From: an uncultured Bacteroidia bacterium
Lineage (GTDB): Bacteria > Bacteroidota > Bacteroidia > J057 > CALAJH01
DNA: 60,150 nt
Direction of reading: 5' to 3'
Assembly: GCA_937922655.1 (NCBI GenBank)
Contig: CALAJH010000024.1
Coordinates: forward strand, 1-60,150
Shown: piece by piece, positions 1 to 8,222 of the stretch
How the letters are laid out: every line of letters starts with the position of its first letter
How positions within the stretch are numbered: the stretch's first letter is position 1
Notes under the pieces: model-generated
The model's input: only the letters and a program-made list of their open reading frames with translations
Database searches by the model: none
What the model was told of the DNA's origin: nothing
Made by a program: the position numbers and the translations under genes

Positions 1-176
1 ATTCCGCCCTTCGGCCTCATTTGCGGGTGCAAAGTTACAACCAATTCCCAAACAACTCCAAATAATTCTAAATCTTTTTTTTCCACACACCCCCAAAAAA
101 AACCTTTATCCCCCAAAATAAAAGAAAATCAACTCAAAAAAAAATCGGTCGAAAAAAACTTCTATCACAAAACATA

Positions 177-208
177 TTGAACGCGCGACGACATTCAAGC
201 AATTTTTG
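177..208 (+). promoter_or_regulatory. Probable promoter of the lipoprotein/DUF1501/NlpC operon
   Basis: TTG at 177-179, a 21-base spacer, then AATTTTTG at 201-208. This matches the Bacteroidota -33/-7 pattern (TTG ... TAnnTTTG) except for the first base of the -7 box. Expected transcription start is about 215, leaving a leader of roughly 28 bases before the ATG at 243. The rest of 1-242 is AT-rich with no other feature I can support. Confidence 0.45.
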
Positions 209-242
209 CTAAATTCGAAACCTGAAACAGACCATTCGATAC

Positions 243-788
243 ATGAAACCTCCGCTGTTTTTGGAGAATATCTACGCTTTCAGGATTAGTTTACGGCGCC
301 AAGGGTTAATTTTTGCCGTCGTCGCAACGCTGGCTCCGATTTTGTTCGGTTGCCAAAAGGAAAAAAAAGTTTATCAATACGAATTGGAGGAGGTGCGCGT
401 CGGCGCCCAAACCGCCGTCAAAAACAAACCTAAATCCGACCTTGAAGTCGTTTCGGTCGCCTATACCGACATTTTCGCGCAAACCATCCCCAACGAACTT
501 CTTAACCGACTTTCCAATTTTTACGCCGGCTTTGGAGACAAATCGACCGCAATCGAAATTATCACCCGCAACGGAGTGAACAACGAACGCGCGATTATCC
601 CCGGCGCCGAATCCATGCGCTCCGACCCCGAAAAATTTGTGGAAGAAACGTACAAAAAATTTTACATTCGTCGCCCCGGGGAATATGAAAAACAGTTTTG
701 GGTCGAAAAAATCCGCAACGACTCGACGCTTACTCCCAAAATCGTATATTATACTTTTATGACCTCGAAAGAATACAAGTTTTATTGA
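243..788 (+). CDS. Lipoprotein of unknown function, first gene of the DUF1501 operon
   Basis: A 181-residue protein with a positively charged N-terminus, a hydrophobic stretch (about residues 22-36) and a lipobox ending LFGC (Cys37), so it is probably a membrane-anchored lipoprotein. The mature part is hydrophilic. Its C-terminal third (FVEETYKKFYIRRPGEYEKQ and following) resembles the short helical DUF4214-like repeats found in exported proteins, but I would not assign a family firmly. The next gene starts two bases after its stop, so it is almost certainly co-transcribed and translationally coupled with the DUF1501 protein. Function unknown; it may tether or assist that secreted enzyme at the envelope. 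The start is the only ATG that keeps a complete signal sequence. Confidence 0.75.
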   Translation: MKPPLFLENIYAFRISLRRQGLIFAVVATLAPILFGCQKEKKVYQYELEEVRVGAQTAVKNKPKSDLEVVSVAYTDIFAQTIPNELLNRLSNFYAGFGDKSTAIEIITRNGVNNERAIIPGAESMRSDPEKFVEETYKKFYIRRPGEYEKQFWVEKIRNDSTLTPKIVYYTFMTSKEYKFY

Positions 789-789
789 A

Positions 790-2094
790 ATGAACCGACG
801 TAAATTTATTAAAACATTGGGCTTGGCGGCGGCCGGTGCGGCGGCGGCGCCGTACATTTTGCCGTCCGGAACGATATTCGCACGCACGGGTTCGCGGCGG
901 GTGAACCACGTGGTTTTTTGCCTTTTCGCCGGCGGCATACGCAACATCGAATCCGTTCACCAGCACTACGGCAACCTCATGCCGGGCATGCTCGAAGGGG
1001 AAATTTCAACCGCAACGGGAATCCATCCGTTTCCCGCCCCCCCCTATCCCGTTCCTTTGGCCCGCGAAGGCACGCTTTTCAAAGAATTTCGTTACAAAGA
1101 CGGTCCGACCGGACATTTCAACGGTCATACCGTCGCCATTACGGGCGTTTATACCGACACGGGCCTGAATTTACGTGAAAATCCGACGTTTCCCACGATT
1201 TTCGAATACTATCGCAAACACAACAGCCCGTCGTCTACGGCCTTGAACGCATGGTGGATTTCGAATTCGCTCGGTCCCTATCCGTCGTTGAATTTTAGTC
1301 GCCACCCCGATTACGGCCCCGATTACGGCGCCAACGTCATCAACCCCTTCAGCGTTTTCAACTGGAACGCCGCCCTCGGCAACGCGCTGCAATTCGACGA
1401 AAAAGAACGCCAACTCATCGCCCAACTACGCGGTTTTCTCGACGCAAACTTCAAAAACGAAACGACCTTGTCGAGCTTAGGCATAGTCAATACCGCCGAG
1501 GACGCGGAAAGACTGATGGCCTTCGTCCAAAAAACATACAACCAAATGTATGCCGGACAAGGCGGTTTCGACGCCCCCCTCGGCCTCGATTGGAGCCTCA
1601 TCAACAGCGACCTCTACAACGTCTTTATCGCGGAAAAAGTCATCGAGGAGTTCAAACCGGAACTCTTGGTGTTAAATATGACCGACACCGACATTTGCCA
1701 CCAAAACTTCACCGAATACCTCAACAATTTACGTAAAGCGGATTGGGGGGTTTCGCACCTTTGGAACTTCATTCAATCGACGCCGGGCATGGCCAACGAC
1801 ACCGTTCTGGTACTCGTTCCCGAACACGGCCGTAACCTCGAACCCAACTCGATAATCGACAACTACGGACGGGCGGCAATCGACCACACGGGCGACGCCA
1901 CGTCGCGCGAGATATTTTGCATGTTCGTCGGTCCCCAAGGAATCATACCTCACCAACGGGTCGTCGGCGACGCAAGCAGCCCCGTTGGGGAAAGTATCGA
2001 CGTAGTGCGAACCATTGCGGAAATATTGGGTTTCGGCCCCGAGGTGCCAGGCGGAATGTTGAAAGGCAGGGTATTAAGCGAAGCCCTCGCGTAA
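790..2094 (+). CDS. DUF1501 family protein with Tat signal
   Basis: A 434-residue protein starting MNRRKFIKTLG, a twin-arginine (Arg3-Arg4) signal followed by an Ala-rich hydrophobic stretch, so export of a folded protein by Tat is expected. The body fits the DUF1501 family, which belongs to the alkaline-phosphatase/sulfatase superfamily fold. Visible support: the DTDICHQNFTEYL stretch in the middle and VLVPEHGRN followed by DHTGD near the C-terminus, where family members keep metal-binding Asp/His residues. The substrate is not known. It begins two bases after the upstream lipoprotein and its stop codon abuts the ATG of the NlpC/P60 gene, so the three form one unit. Length is normal for the family. 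Confidence 0.85.
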   Translation: MNRRKFIKTLGLAAAGAAAAPYILPSGTIFARTGSRRVNHVVFCLFAGGIRNIESVHQHYGNLMPGMLEGEISTATGIHPFPAPPYPVPLAREGTLFKEFRYKDGPTGHFNGHTVAITGVYTDTGLNLRENPTFPTIFEYYRKHNSPSSTALNAWWISNSLGPYPSLNFSRHPDYGPDYGANVINPFSVFNWNAALGNALQFDEKERQLIAQLRGFLDANFKNETTLSSLGIVNTAEDAERLMAFVQKTYNQMYAGQGGFDAPLGLDWSLINSDLYNVFIAEKVIEEFKPELLVLNMTDTDICHQNFTEYLNNLRKADWGVSHLWNFIQSTPGMANDTVLVLVPEHGRNLEPNSIIDNYGRAAIDHTGDATSREIFCMFVGPQGIIPHQRVVGDASSPVGESIDVVRTIAEILGFGPEVPGGMLKGRVLSEALA

Positions 2095-2805
2095 ATGAAA
2101 ACGTGGATTTGCGGCGAAAGCGTGGCGCCCCTGCGTGTAGAACCGTCGCATCGGGCAGAGTGCGCGACTCAAATGCTCTTCGGCGAACCGGCGGAAATCT
2201 TGGAACACCAAGGCGATTGGGCAAAAATACGGTGTCGATTGGATGGTTGCACGGGGTGGATTTGCGCGGGTGCGTTGTGCGAAGTGGAAACGGACGGTAC
2301 GTGTAAAACCTATTGGGGCAAAAAACCGTATGAACAGGCTACGATAAACGGACGCAAAGTTTGGGTTTGCGACGGCGCGTGGGTCGTGAACAGCCCTTCC
2401 ATTTTTTTGCCGGCGCCGGGCCGCGCCCCCTCGCCCAAATCCTTTTTTGAGCGCTTCGACGGCGCACCGTATCTATGGGGGGGGAAAAATTTGGCGGGCA
2501 TAGACTGTTCGGGGCTGAGCCAACTGTTTTACCGCTTGTGTTTCAACGTATTCATTCCACGCGATGCGTCGTTGCAAGCCCAAACGGGCGCCTACGTCGC
2601 CTACGAACATCGCAAGGCTTTTGACGCCGCCTTTTTTGGCGACGAAAAAATCACCCACGTCGGCATTCTCACCCAAGACCGCGAACGGCTTGTTCACGCC
2701 GCGGGTTCGGGCCGAGTGCGTACGGACAAACTGACCGCCGACGGTATCTCGGCCGACGGCGGTCGGACTCACAAACTCGTTTTTTTAAGACGTTATTTCC
2801 AATAA
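2095..2805 (+). CDS. SH3-domain NlpC/P60 family peptidase
   Basis: A 236-residue protein of the C40 cysteine peptidase family, which cleaves peptide bonds in cell-wall stem peptides. The N-terminal half (about 1-90) reads as two bacterial SH3-like segments (VAPLRVEPSHRAE, then WAKIRCRLDGCTGWI). The catalytic domain (about 115-236) has YLWGGKNLAGIDCSGLSQ with Cys138 as nucleophile and ITHVGIL with His188. No signal peptide is evident, so it may stay cytoplasmic or leave by an unrecognised route; dipeptide-recycling members of this family in Bacteroidota are also leaderless. The ATG follows the DUF1501 stop codon directly. A hairpin at 2862-2889 follows the gene. Confidence 0.85.
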   Translation: MKTWICGESVAPLRVEPSHRAECATQMLFGEPAEILEHQGDWAKIRCRLDGCTGWICAGALCEVETDGTCKTYWGKKPYEQATINGRKVWVCDGAWVVNSPSIFLPAPGRAPSPKSFFERFDGAPYLWGGKNLAGIDCSGLSQLFYRLCFNVFIPRDASLQAQTGAYVAYEHRKAFDAAFFGDEKITHVGILTQDRERLVHAAGSGRVRTDKLTADGISADGGRTHKLVFLRRYFQ

Positions 2806-2861
2806 AAAACAGCGGCGGACGGAAAGCGAAAACAAAATTTTACCGGCAAAATCGAAATTAC

Positions 2862-2889
2862 AAAAGAGCCGCCTTTCGGCGGCTCTTTT
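2862..2889. terminator. Bidirectional intrinsic terminator
   Basis: Perfect inverted repeat AAAAGAGCCGCC (2862-2873), loop TTTC, GGCGGCTCTTTT (2878-2889). The A tract on one side and T tract on the other let it serve both converging genes: the NlpC peptidase (plus) and the DUF349 gene (minus). Confidence 0.85.
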
Positions 2890-2892
2890 AGG

Positions 2893-4935
2893 TTAAACTT
2901 GTTGCGACGCTTCGGCTCGCTTGGTTCCCCGAACGGACTGCAACACCTTGAGTTTTTGCTCGTAACGACGTTTTTCTTCTTTGTTTTCGTTAATCATCGC
3001 CTCGATTTCCAAACGCATTTTTTCGGCGGATTTGCTCTTGGAAATGAAAAGAATGTTGTTTTCGTATTGCATGATTTTGTCCTCAATCGAACGGATTTTT
3101 TTGCGAAGCGTCTGTTCCTCCTGAATGAGCTTTTGTAGGCCCTGATTTTGATTGAGAATGGAAAGATACTTGCTTTGAATGCCCAGTTTTTCGATTTCGG
3201 CGGGGTCTTTGACGACGGCGGCCAAAAGTTCGTTGTAAACTTTTAGAAAACGCACTTGAATGCGGTCTTTGGCTTTGACGGGAACATGGCCGATGGATTC
3301 GTAGTCTTGTTTTAGATTGGCTACAAAAGCCTCCGCTTCCTCCTTAGACTTGGATTCGATTTCGGCCAAATACTTTTCGGCTTCTTCGCACAGAGCCTCT
3401 TTTTTGGCCAAATTTTCCTCTTCGTCTTTACGGAGATTCTCGTAGTGTTCTTTTTTTCGGTCAAAAAATACGTCGCACGCTTTGCGGAAGCGTTTGTAAA
3501 GTTTATTGGCTTCTTTGCCTGTGTCGTCGCCCGAAATGACCCAGTCTCGCTGAAGCTGTTTAAGCCGTTCGGCGGTGCGAATCCAATCGATACTGTCTTT
3601 AAGCTCCTCGGCCTCTTCGCAAATGGCGGCTTTCTTTTTGAGCATTTCTTCGCGCTCGGCGTCGATTTCTTTGTAATGCTCTTTACGCTTGTCGTAAAAG
3701 GCGTTTAAAGCCTCAAGATAACGATTGTAAATTTGCTGGGAAACGGATTGCGGGACGGGACCGATTTCCTTCCAACGCGCCTGCAAGGCTTTGGCCTCCT
3801 CGCCGAGGGCTTTAATCGTTTCCACGTCGTCGGTTTCGACGGCCGTCATTTCCAAGATGCGAGCGATGATTTTTTCCTTGGCTTCAACGTTGGCTTCGCG
3901 TTCTTTATCAAGACCGTCGAAAAAGTTGCGCTTGATTTCGAAGAAACGGTCGCCGGCCTCTTTAAATTTTTTCCAAATATCCTCGGAAACCGAACGCGGA
4001 ACGGGACCGATGGCACGCCAACGTTCGTTGAGTTCTCGGACTTTTTCGGTGGCGGCAATCCAAAAGTCACGCGAACGCGGGGCGTCGTCCTCGGGAATGA
4101 TTTCCAAAAGTTCAACGAGGAGCTTACGTTTTTCCTCAAGGTTGTTTTTACGCTCAAGGTCGATAAGTTCAAGATGGCGCCCGCGAAGGTCGAAAAACCG
4201 GTCGAGGTACATCCGAAACGTCTGGTAAAGATGTTCGTTTTCCTCGGGCAGGGCTTGACCAATGGTTTTCCACCGTTCTTGCAATTCCTTGATGCGTTGA
4301 AGGGCATTGACGTCTTCTTTTTCAACGATTTCTTTGGCTTCGTTGATAAGCTCGTTTTTAGCCTTGGAGTTTGCGGCGCGCTCTTCGGCCTCGGCTTTTT
4401 CAAACTCCGCCTTACGTTTGTTGAAACGCTTAAAGGCGAGATTAAAACGTTCGGAAAGCTTGTGAACTTCGTCTTTGGCTGCAACGTCGTCGCCCAACTT
4501 TTTTATTTCGGCGGCATATTTGGCGTCGAAAGTCTTTTTAACCTTTTGTGCCTTGCGTATAACGTCCTTATTGACGACTTCCAAAGAAAACGCCTCCTCC
4601 AACAGCACGAGATCTTTGAGTTCCGCATTGCGAATGAGCTGGTCGAACTCGTCCATTTTTGCCGCCAAGGCCTCGTTGGCAATTTGGCTCATGAGGAGGG
4701 ATTGGGCTTTTCTGGCCGCATCGATATCCCCAATTTCGGGGACGTCGTCATGGTTCGTATCCGCCTCGTTAGTCGGACTTTCGGACGCTTCGCCCGAAGA
4801 TTCCGCAGATATGGCTGTAACGGCTGTATCGACATTCGGCGCTTGAAGCGCCGCTTCCATGGTCTCCGAAGTTTCTACGGCAACTTCGGCGGCGGCAACC
4901 GGAGATTCCGCCGTAACTTCGGCGGTCGTGGTCAT
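2893..4935 (-). CDS. DUF349 domain-containing protein
   Basis: A 680-residue acidic, highly charged, largely alpha-helical cytoplasmic protein. After an Ala/Thr/Glu-rich disordered N-terminus it carries at least five DUF349 repeats, each with a signature like RWKEIGPVPQS followed by an aromatic-rich helix (DRFFEIK, NAFYDKR, DVFFDRK), and one more divergent copy before them. The C-terminal part is coiled coil. DUF349 proteins are widespread in Bacteroidota; their role is not settled. I use the ATG at 4935 (MTTTAEV). The reading frame extends to a TTG at 4992, but the upstream residues look like translated leader. A consensus promoter lies at 5030-5061. Confidence 0.85.
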   Translation of the reverse strand: MTTTAEVTAESPVAAAEVAVETSETMEAALQAPNVDTAVTAISAESSGEASESPTNEADTNHDDVPEIGDIDAARKAQSLLMSQIANEALAAKMDEFDQLIRNAELKDLVLLEEAFSLEVVNKDVIRKAQKVKKTFDAKYAAEIKKLGDDVAAKDEVHKLSERFNLAFKRFNKRKAEFEKAEAEERAANSKAKNELINEAKEIVEKEDVNALQRIKELQERWKTIGQALPEENEHLYQTFRMYLDRFFDLRGRHLELIDLERKNNLEEKRKLLVELLEIIPEDDAPRSRDFWIAATEKVRELNERWRAIGPVPRSVSEDIWKKFKEAGDRFFEIKRNFFDGLDKEREANVEAKEKIIARILEMTAVETDDVETIKALGEEAKALQARWKEIGPVPQSVSQQIYNRYLEALNAFYDKRKEHYKEIDAEREEMLKKKAAICEEAEELKDSIDWIRTAERLKQLQRDWVISGDDTGKEANKLYKRFRKACDVFFDRKKEHYENLRKDEEENLAKKEALCEEAEKYLAEIESKSKEEAEAFVANLKQDYESIGHVPVKAKDRIQVRFLKVYNELLAAVVKDPAEIEKLGIQSKYLSILNQNQGLQKLIQEEQTLRKKIRSIEDKIMQYENNILFISKSKSAEKMRLEIEAMINENKEEKRRYEQKLKVLQSVRGTKRAEASQQV

Positions 4936-5029
4936 TTCTTCGCTCAATGTAATAGAATTTGTAATGGTACAATGGCCTGCCCCTAAGGGCAACGTCTCAA
5001 ATAGGGATGGGTATTTTATTTCGGCGACA

Positions 5030-5061
5030 CAAAATTAAGTCATACCAAACGTTTCACCAAA
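5030..5061 (-). promoter_or_regulatory. Consensus promoter for the DUF349 gene
   Basis: On the minus strand: TTTG (5061-5058), a 20-base spacer, TAATTTTG (5037-5030), a full match to the Bacteroidota -33/-7 consensus. Transcription should start near 5023, giving a leader of almost 90 bases before the ATG at 4935. Confidence 0.75.
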
Positions 5062-5181
5062 TTTTTTCGACAAATCCCTAAACTTTGTCGTTGAAAATCC
5101 CGGTAACGCCATTGACCATCCAAATCCATTGGAGGAAAATACAGCCGACGTCGGCAAACATTTCGTAAATTTCGGCACAAA

Positions 5182-5634
5182 ATGAACGCGGACAGGATTT
5201 TTTTGTGGGGGCTGCCGGCCTCGGGTAAAACCACGCTTGGAAGACGATGGGCCCGAATCTACAAACGCCCTTTCGCCGACCTCGACGAAATCATCGAAAA
5301 TCGCCACGGCCCCATAAACGAAATCTTCAACCGCTACGGACATTGGGGATTTCGACTAAGGGAACGGGCCGAATTACGCCGGTTGGTCAACGATTTTCGT
5401 TGCGGTATTGTTGCCGTAGGCGGCGGAACCCCCTGTTATTTCGACAACGCCGACTACATGAACGCCGTCGGAACAACGATATGGCTGGACGTACCCCCCG
5501 AAACAGCGGCCAATCGAATCGTTAACGACAATCGCCCCCTGTTTCACAATGTCGATACATTGGAAAAAATGCGACGCCTTTTACAAGAACGTTTGCCTTA
5601 CTACCAAAAATCCCATAAAATATACAAGCCGTGA
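5182..5634 (+). CDS. aroK: Shikimate kinase
   Basis: Phosphorylates shikimate to shikimate 3-phosphate with ATP, the fifth step of the shikimate pathway. Key parts are present: P-loop GLPASGKTT (10-18), the substrate/Mg Asp pair in FADLDEIIE (Asp33, Asp35), FRLRERAE (about 57-64), the GGG substrate-binding turn (80-82), the lid Arg in DNRPLF (Arg118), and the adenine-side Arg in ERLPYY (Arg137). At 150 residues it is about 20 short of typical family members. It ends soon after the last conserved Arg and lacks the usual C-terminal strand and helix. Its TGA overlaps the GTG start of pyrF (GTGA). Confidence 0.9.
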   Translation: MNADRIFLWGLPASGKTTLGRRWARIYKRPFADLDEIIENRHGPINEIFNRYGHWGFRLRERAELRRLVNDFRCGIVAVGGGTPCYFDNADYMNAVGTTIWLDVPPETAANRIVNDNRPLFHNVDTLEKMRRLLQERLPYYQKSHKIYKP

Positions 5635-6482
5635 GCGCAAAATTATTGGACGAAAAAATCAAAAAATTTAACCATTGTTTGTGCGTAGGCATGGACATTG
5701 ACCCCGACATGATTCCCGACGGGTGGACCATGCGTGATTATTATACCGCCGTAGAGAATTGCCTCGACGACGTTCCCGTGCTCAAATTCAACTTTGCCTT
5801 TACCGAACGTTTTTTTGACGCAAACCATATTCCAACCACGACAATAAAAAACCGTATTCGGGATAAAATCGTTATCGCGGACGCCAAACGCTGCGACGTC
5901 GGCCACTCGGCGGAACACTACGCCGCACGGATTTTCGACGAACTCGGATTTGACGCCGTTACCGTTTCCCCCTACATGGGTCTGGATTCCTTAACGCCGT
6001 TTTTAAGTCGCGAAAACAAACTCACCTTCGCTTTGGCCCTCACCTCCAACCCCGGAGCCAACGACTTTCAATTTCATCCCTATTCGTCTTTGGAAGATGC
6101 GCTCGTCGGTTGTCAAACCGCAGGCTTGAACGAACCGCTTTTTGTCAAAGTAATAAGAAAAATTTACGCCCATGCACAAAACCTGCCCGGGGACGTAGGG
6201 TTTGTCGTCGGTGCGACGCGCCCCGAAGCCATCGGACTGGTTCGCTCGTTGGCGCCCGACGCTTATATCTTGGTGCCGGGTGTAGGAACGCAGGGCGGAA
6301 GCGTGGAAGAAGTTTTAAAACAAACCAACAAACGCATACTCGTCAACGTCGGCCGCGACATCGTTTACGCCTATAAAAACACCGATTCAGGCGTATTGGA
6401 TGACAATCCCGAACTTTGGGCGGTAAAACGGCAAGTAAACCGGTACATCGAACGAATAAGGCCTTACATGGCGGCCCAATGA
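5631..6482 (+). CDS. pyrF: Orotidine 5'-phosphate decarboxylase (type 2)
   Basis: Converts orotidine 5'-phosphate to UMP, the last step of de novo pyrimidine synthesis. The 283-residue protein matches the longer type 2 branch of the family. It has CLCVGMDIDP near the N-terminus, the catalytic DAKRCDVGHSA motif (DxKxxD), a substrate-binding VVGATRPEA segment and the phosphate-binding PGVGTQGG loop. The GTG at 5631 overlaps the aroK stop by four bases, so translation is probably coupled; no ATG closer to the conserved N-terminus would keep the first strand complete. A hairpin follows at 6486-6518. Confidence 0.92.
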   Translation: MSAKLLDEKIKKFNHCLCVGMDIDPDMIPDGWTMRDYYTAVENCLDDVPVLKFNFAFTERFFDANHIPTTTIKNRIRDKIVIADAKRCDVGHSAEHYAARIFDELGFDAVTVSPYMGLDSLTPFLSRENKLTFALALTSNPGANDFQFHPYSSLEDALVGCQTAGLNEPLFVKVIRKIYAHAQNLPGDVGFVVGATRPEAIGLVRSLAPDAYILVPGVGTQGGSVEEVLKQTNKRILVNVGRDIVYAYKNTDSGVLDDNPELWAVKRQVNRYIERIRPYMAAQ

Positions 6483-6485
6483 ATC

Positions 6486-6518
6486 GTTTCCCCACCCACG
6501 GTTTTCGGGTGGGGAAAC
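6486..6518. terminator. Hairpin between converging genes, probable terminator
   Basis: GTTTCCCCACCC (6486-6497) pairs perfectly with GGGTGGGGAAAC (6507-6518) around a 9-base loop. It sits between pyrF (plus) and the alpha/beta hydrolase gene (minus). The T tract is weak on both sides, so intrinsic termination is likely but not certain. Confidence 0.55.
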
Positions 6519-6543
6519 GGATATTGCTTTCAAAAAAGCCCGG

Positions 6544-8070
6544 TTATTGCTTGACGAACTTCATGCCGGTGGTCGCGCTATTGGTTACCACGCGAAGCCA
6601 ATACACTCCGGCAGGCAAGTCGTCGACCGAAGCCTCGAACATCGTCGGATGGTCGGAGGTTTTTTCCCATACCTTTTCGCCCAAAATATTGTACATTTCC
6701 ACCTTTTTTAGGGTGAATTTGGGGTCGTGCAAAGCGACGACGAAATCACGGGTCGCAGGATTGGGAAACACGGAAAGGGCGGTTTGCAAGGCAAAAGCAT
6801 CATTACGACTGACCGCCGCCTGAAGCGCCTCCGGCAAATCCAACGCCGCCAACAAACGCGGCAACATAAAGTAAGTAACATCGTTGCGCAAATACGATTG
6901 GGCTTTGGCGGTACGGTCGGGATTGGTACGCGCAGGGGCTCCCCAACTCCACCAATTGTAAAACTCAAAACCTTCGCCGGGGAAAAGTTGCAGACCCGGA
7001 TGAACGGTGAGGTTTAGGGTGTCGTTTACGACAATATCATGAGGAGCGTCGCCCAATTTGTCGCGGAAAACATTTTGATTCCCCAACCGATTCGCAACCC
7101 TCACCATGTCCAATCCACCACTCACCTCAATAATGGGTTTTTCTAATGCGGCGGTAATAACGGTGGCGGTATTGTAGGGTGTGGTGGCGTCGTCGATGCC
7201 GTGTACGGCGATGATGGGCGGGTCGCCGGGGTCGAGAAAAGTCGTATCTCCCACCGCGCCGCCAAACGACAATATCGCATTGACGCGCGCGGACAAGGCC
7301 AAATCCGATGCTTGTAGACTACTTCCGTTGGGCTGAGTTTGCATAATGCCGTTGAGGTCGCCGATTTTCGTCGAGTCCACCAACGGAACCCCTTGGTCGT
7401 CCAGAAATTTTGCAACGGCAATAATTTCGTCGAAGCTGTCCAAAACCTGCGAATGAATACCAACGTATGCGCCCGAGGACGAACCACCGACGGCAATACG
7501 GTTTACGTCGATTTTGTATTGGGCGGCCACGGAGGGGCGACGCAAGTAACGAATACAGGCACGCATATCCTGTTGGGCGCGAAGCACCGCCTTGAAAACC
7601 CCTTCCACGCACGACTTGCCTTGACAGCTAATTGCATCCCAGCCCACACGATGGTCCATCGACGCGACGACAAAACCACGCTTGGCCAAATCGGTCGCCA
7701 TGTCCACAATCCAATTGTCGGTTTTGCGTCCGGCGGGGCCGGCCCTCAAGCCAAGGGGGCTCTCGACCGTCGTCGTGGATTGGAAACTACCCGCATGAAC
7801 GAGGATAATCAACGGACGATTTTCGGTTTGCGGGTCTTCGACGTAATATAGGTCGAGCAGCAAATCAACGGGCGCCGCCCCCATTATCGACGTATCGCAA
7901 CACTCGTAGGGAAACGGACGGTTGCGACCGTATACGATGTTGGAGTCGATTTTAACGGCTTGGTCGTAAAAATTTTTTGACCAATACTTTACCTTCTGGG
8001 CCCGAGCGGGGGTGCCCGGCCACGAACCCGCACCCAATATGCCTAATAAAAGTAAAACGAATGTTCTCAT
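6544..8070 (-). CDS. Secreted alpha/beta hydrolase (esterase-like) with T9SS sorting domain
   Basis: A 508-residue protein with a Sec signal peptide (about 1-24, ending PARAQ). The hydrolase domain shows the oxyanion-region ILVHAGSF and the nucleophile elbow GGSSSG (196-200, Ser198), as in carboxylesterase/BD-FAE-type enzymes; ppiIAVHGIDDATTPY supplies the likely catalytic Asp. The last 75 or so residues form a type A T9SS sorting domain (VFPNPATRDF, YNILGEKVWE, LPAGVYWLRVV, ending KFVKQ), so the enzyme should be secreted or attached to the cell surface. The natural ester substrate cannot be told from sequence. It stands alone, converging on pyrF. Confidence 0.85.
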   Translation of the reverse strand: MRTFVLLLLGILGAGSWPGTPARAQKVKYWSKNFYDQAVKIDSNIVYGRNRPFPYECCDTSIMGAAPVDLLLDLYYVEDPQTENRPLIILVHAGSFQSTTTVESPLGLRAGPAGRKTDNWIVDMATDLAKRGFVVASMDHRVGWDAISCQGKSCVEGVFKAVLRAQQDMRACIRYLRRPSVAAQYKIDVNRIAVGGSSSGAYVGIHSQVLDSFDEIIAVAKFLDDQGVPLVDSTKIGDLNGIMQTQPNGSSLQASDLALSARVNAILSFGGAVGDTTFLDPGDPPIIAVHGIDDATTPYNTATVITAALEKPIIEVSGGLDMVRVANRLGNQNVFRDKLGDAPHDIVVNDTLNLTVHPGLQLFPGEGFEFYNWWSWGAPARTNPDRTAKAQSYLRNDVTYFMLPRLLAALDLPEALQAAVSRNDAFALQTALSVFPNPATRDFVVALHDPKFTLKKVEMYNILGEKVWEKTSDHPTMFEASVDDLPAGVYWLRVVTNSATTGMKFVKQ

Positions 8071-8094
8071 TGCGGTTACTTAACGTTAATGCGA

Positions 8095-8122
8095 CAAAAA
8101 TAAGAAAAAATTGACAAACAAA
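8095..8122 (-). promoter_or_regulatory. Possible promoter of the secreted hydrolase
   Basis: On the minus strand, TATTTTTG at 8102-8095 is a perfect -7 match. TTTG at 8122-8119 lies 16 bases upstream of it, slightly closer than the usual spacing. The ATG is 25 bases downstream of the -7 box. Confidence 0.4.
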
Positions 8123-8165
8123 CACGATGCAAACTTTTTTGAGAAGGCTTTTTTCGAAAAATCGC

Positions 8166-8202
8166 AAAAAAAATCGCCGCCCAAGACGTTCCGGGGCGGC
8201 GA
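8166..8202 (-). terminator. Intrinsic terminator of the act operon
   Basis: On the minus strand, a stem of CGCCGCCC paired with GGGCGGCG around an 11-base loop is followed at once by eight T residues (A run at 8166-8173 on the plus strand). It lies 20 bases past the actF stop. Confidence 0.85.
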
Positions 8203-8222
8203 AAAATTTGGTTCCAACGAAA

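Noticed and set aside
1-20. Possible start of a minus-strand gene at base 20 (ATGAGGCCG on the minus strand)
   Set aside because: Only six codons lie in the window; no support for a real gene.
3733-4986. 417-codon open frame antisense to the DUF349 gene
   Set aside because: Phe/Gly-rich low-complexity translation; the minus-strand DUF349 repeats explain the region fully.
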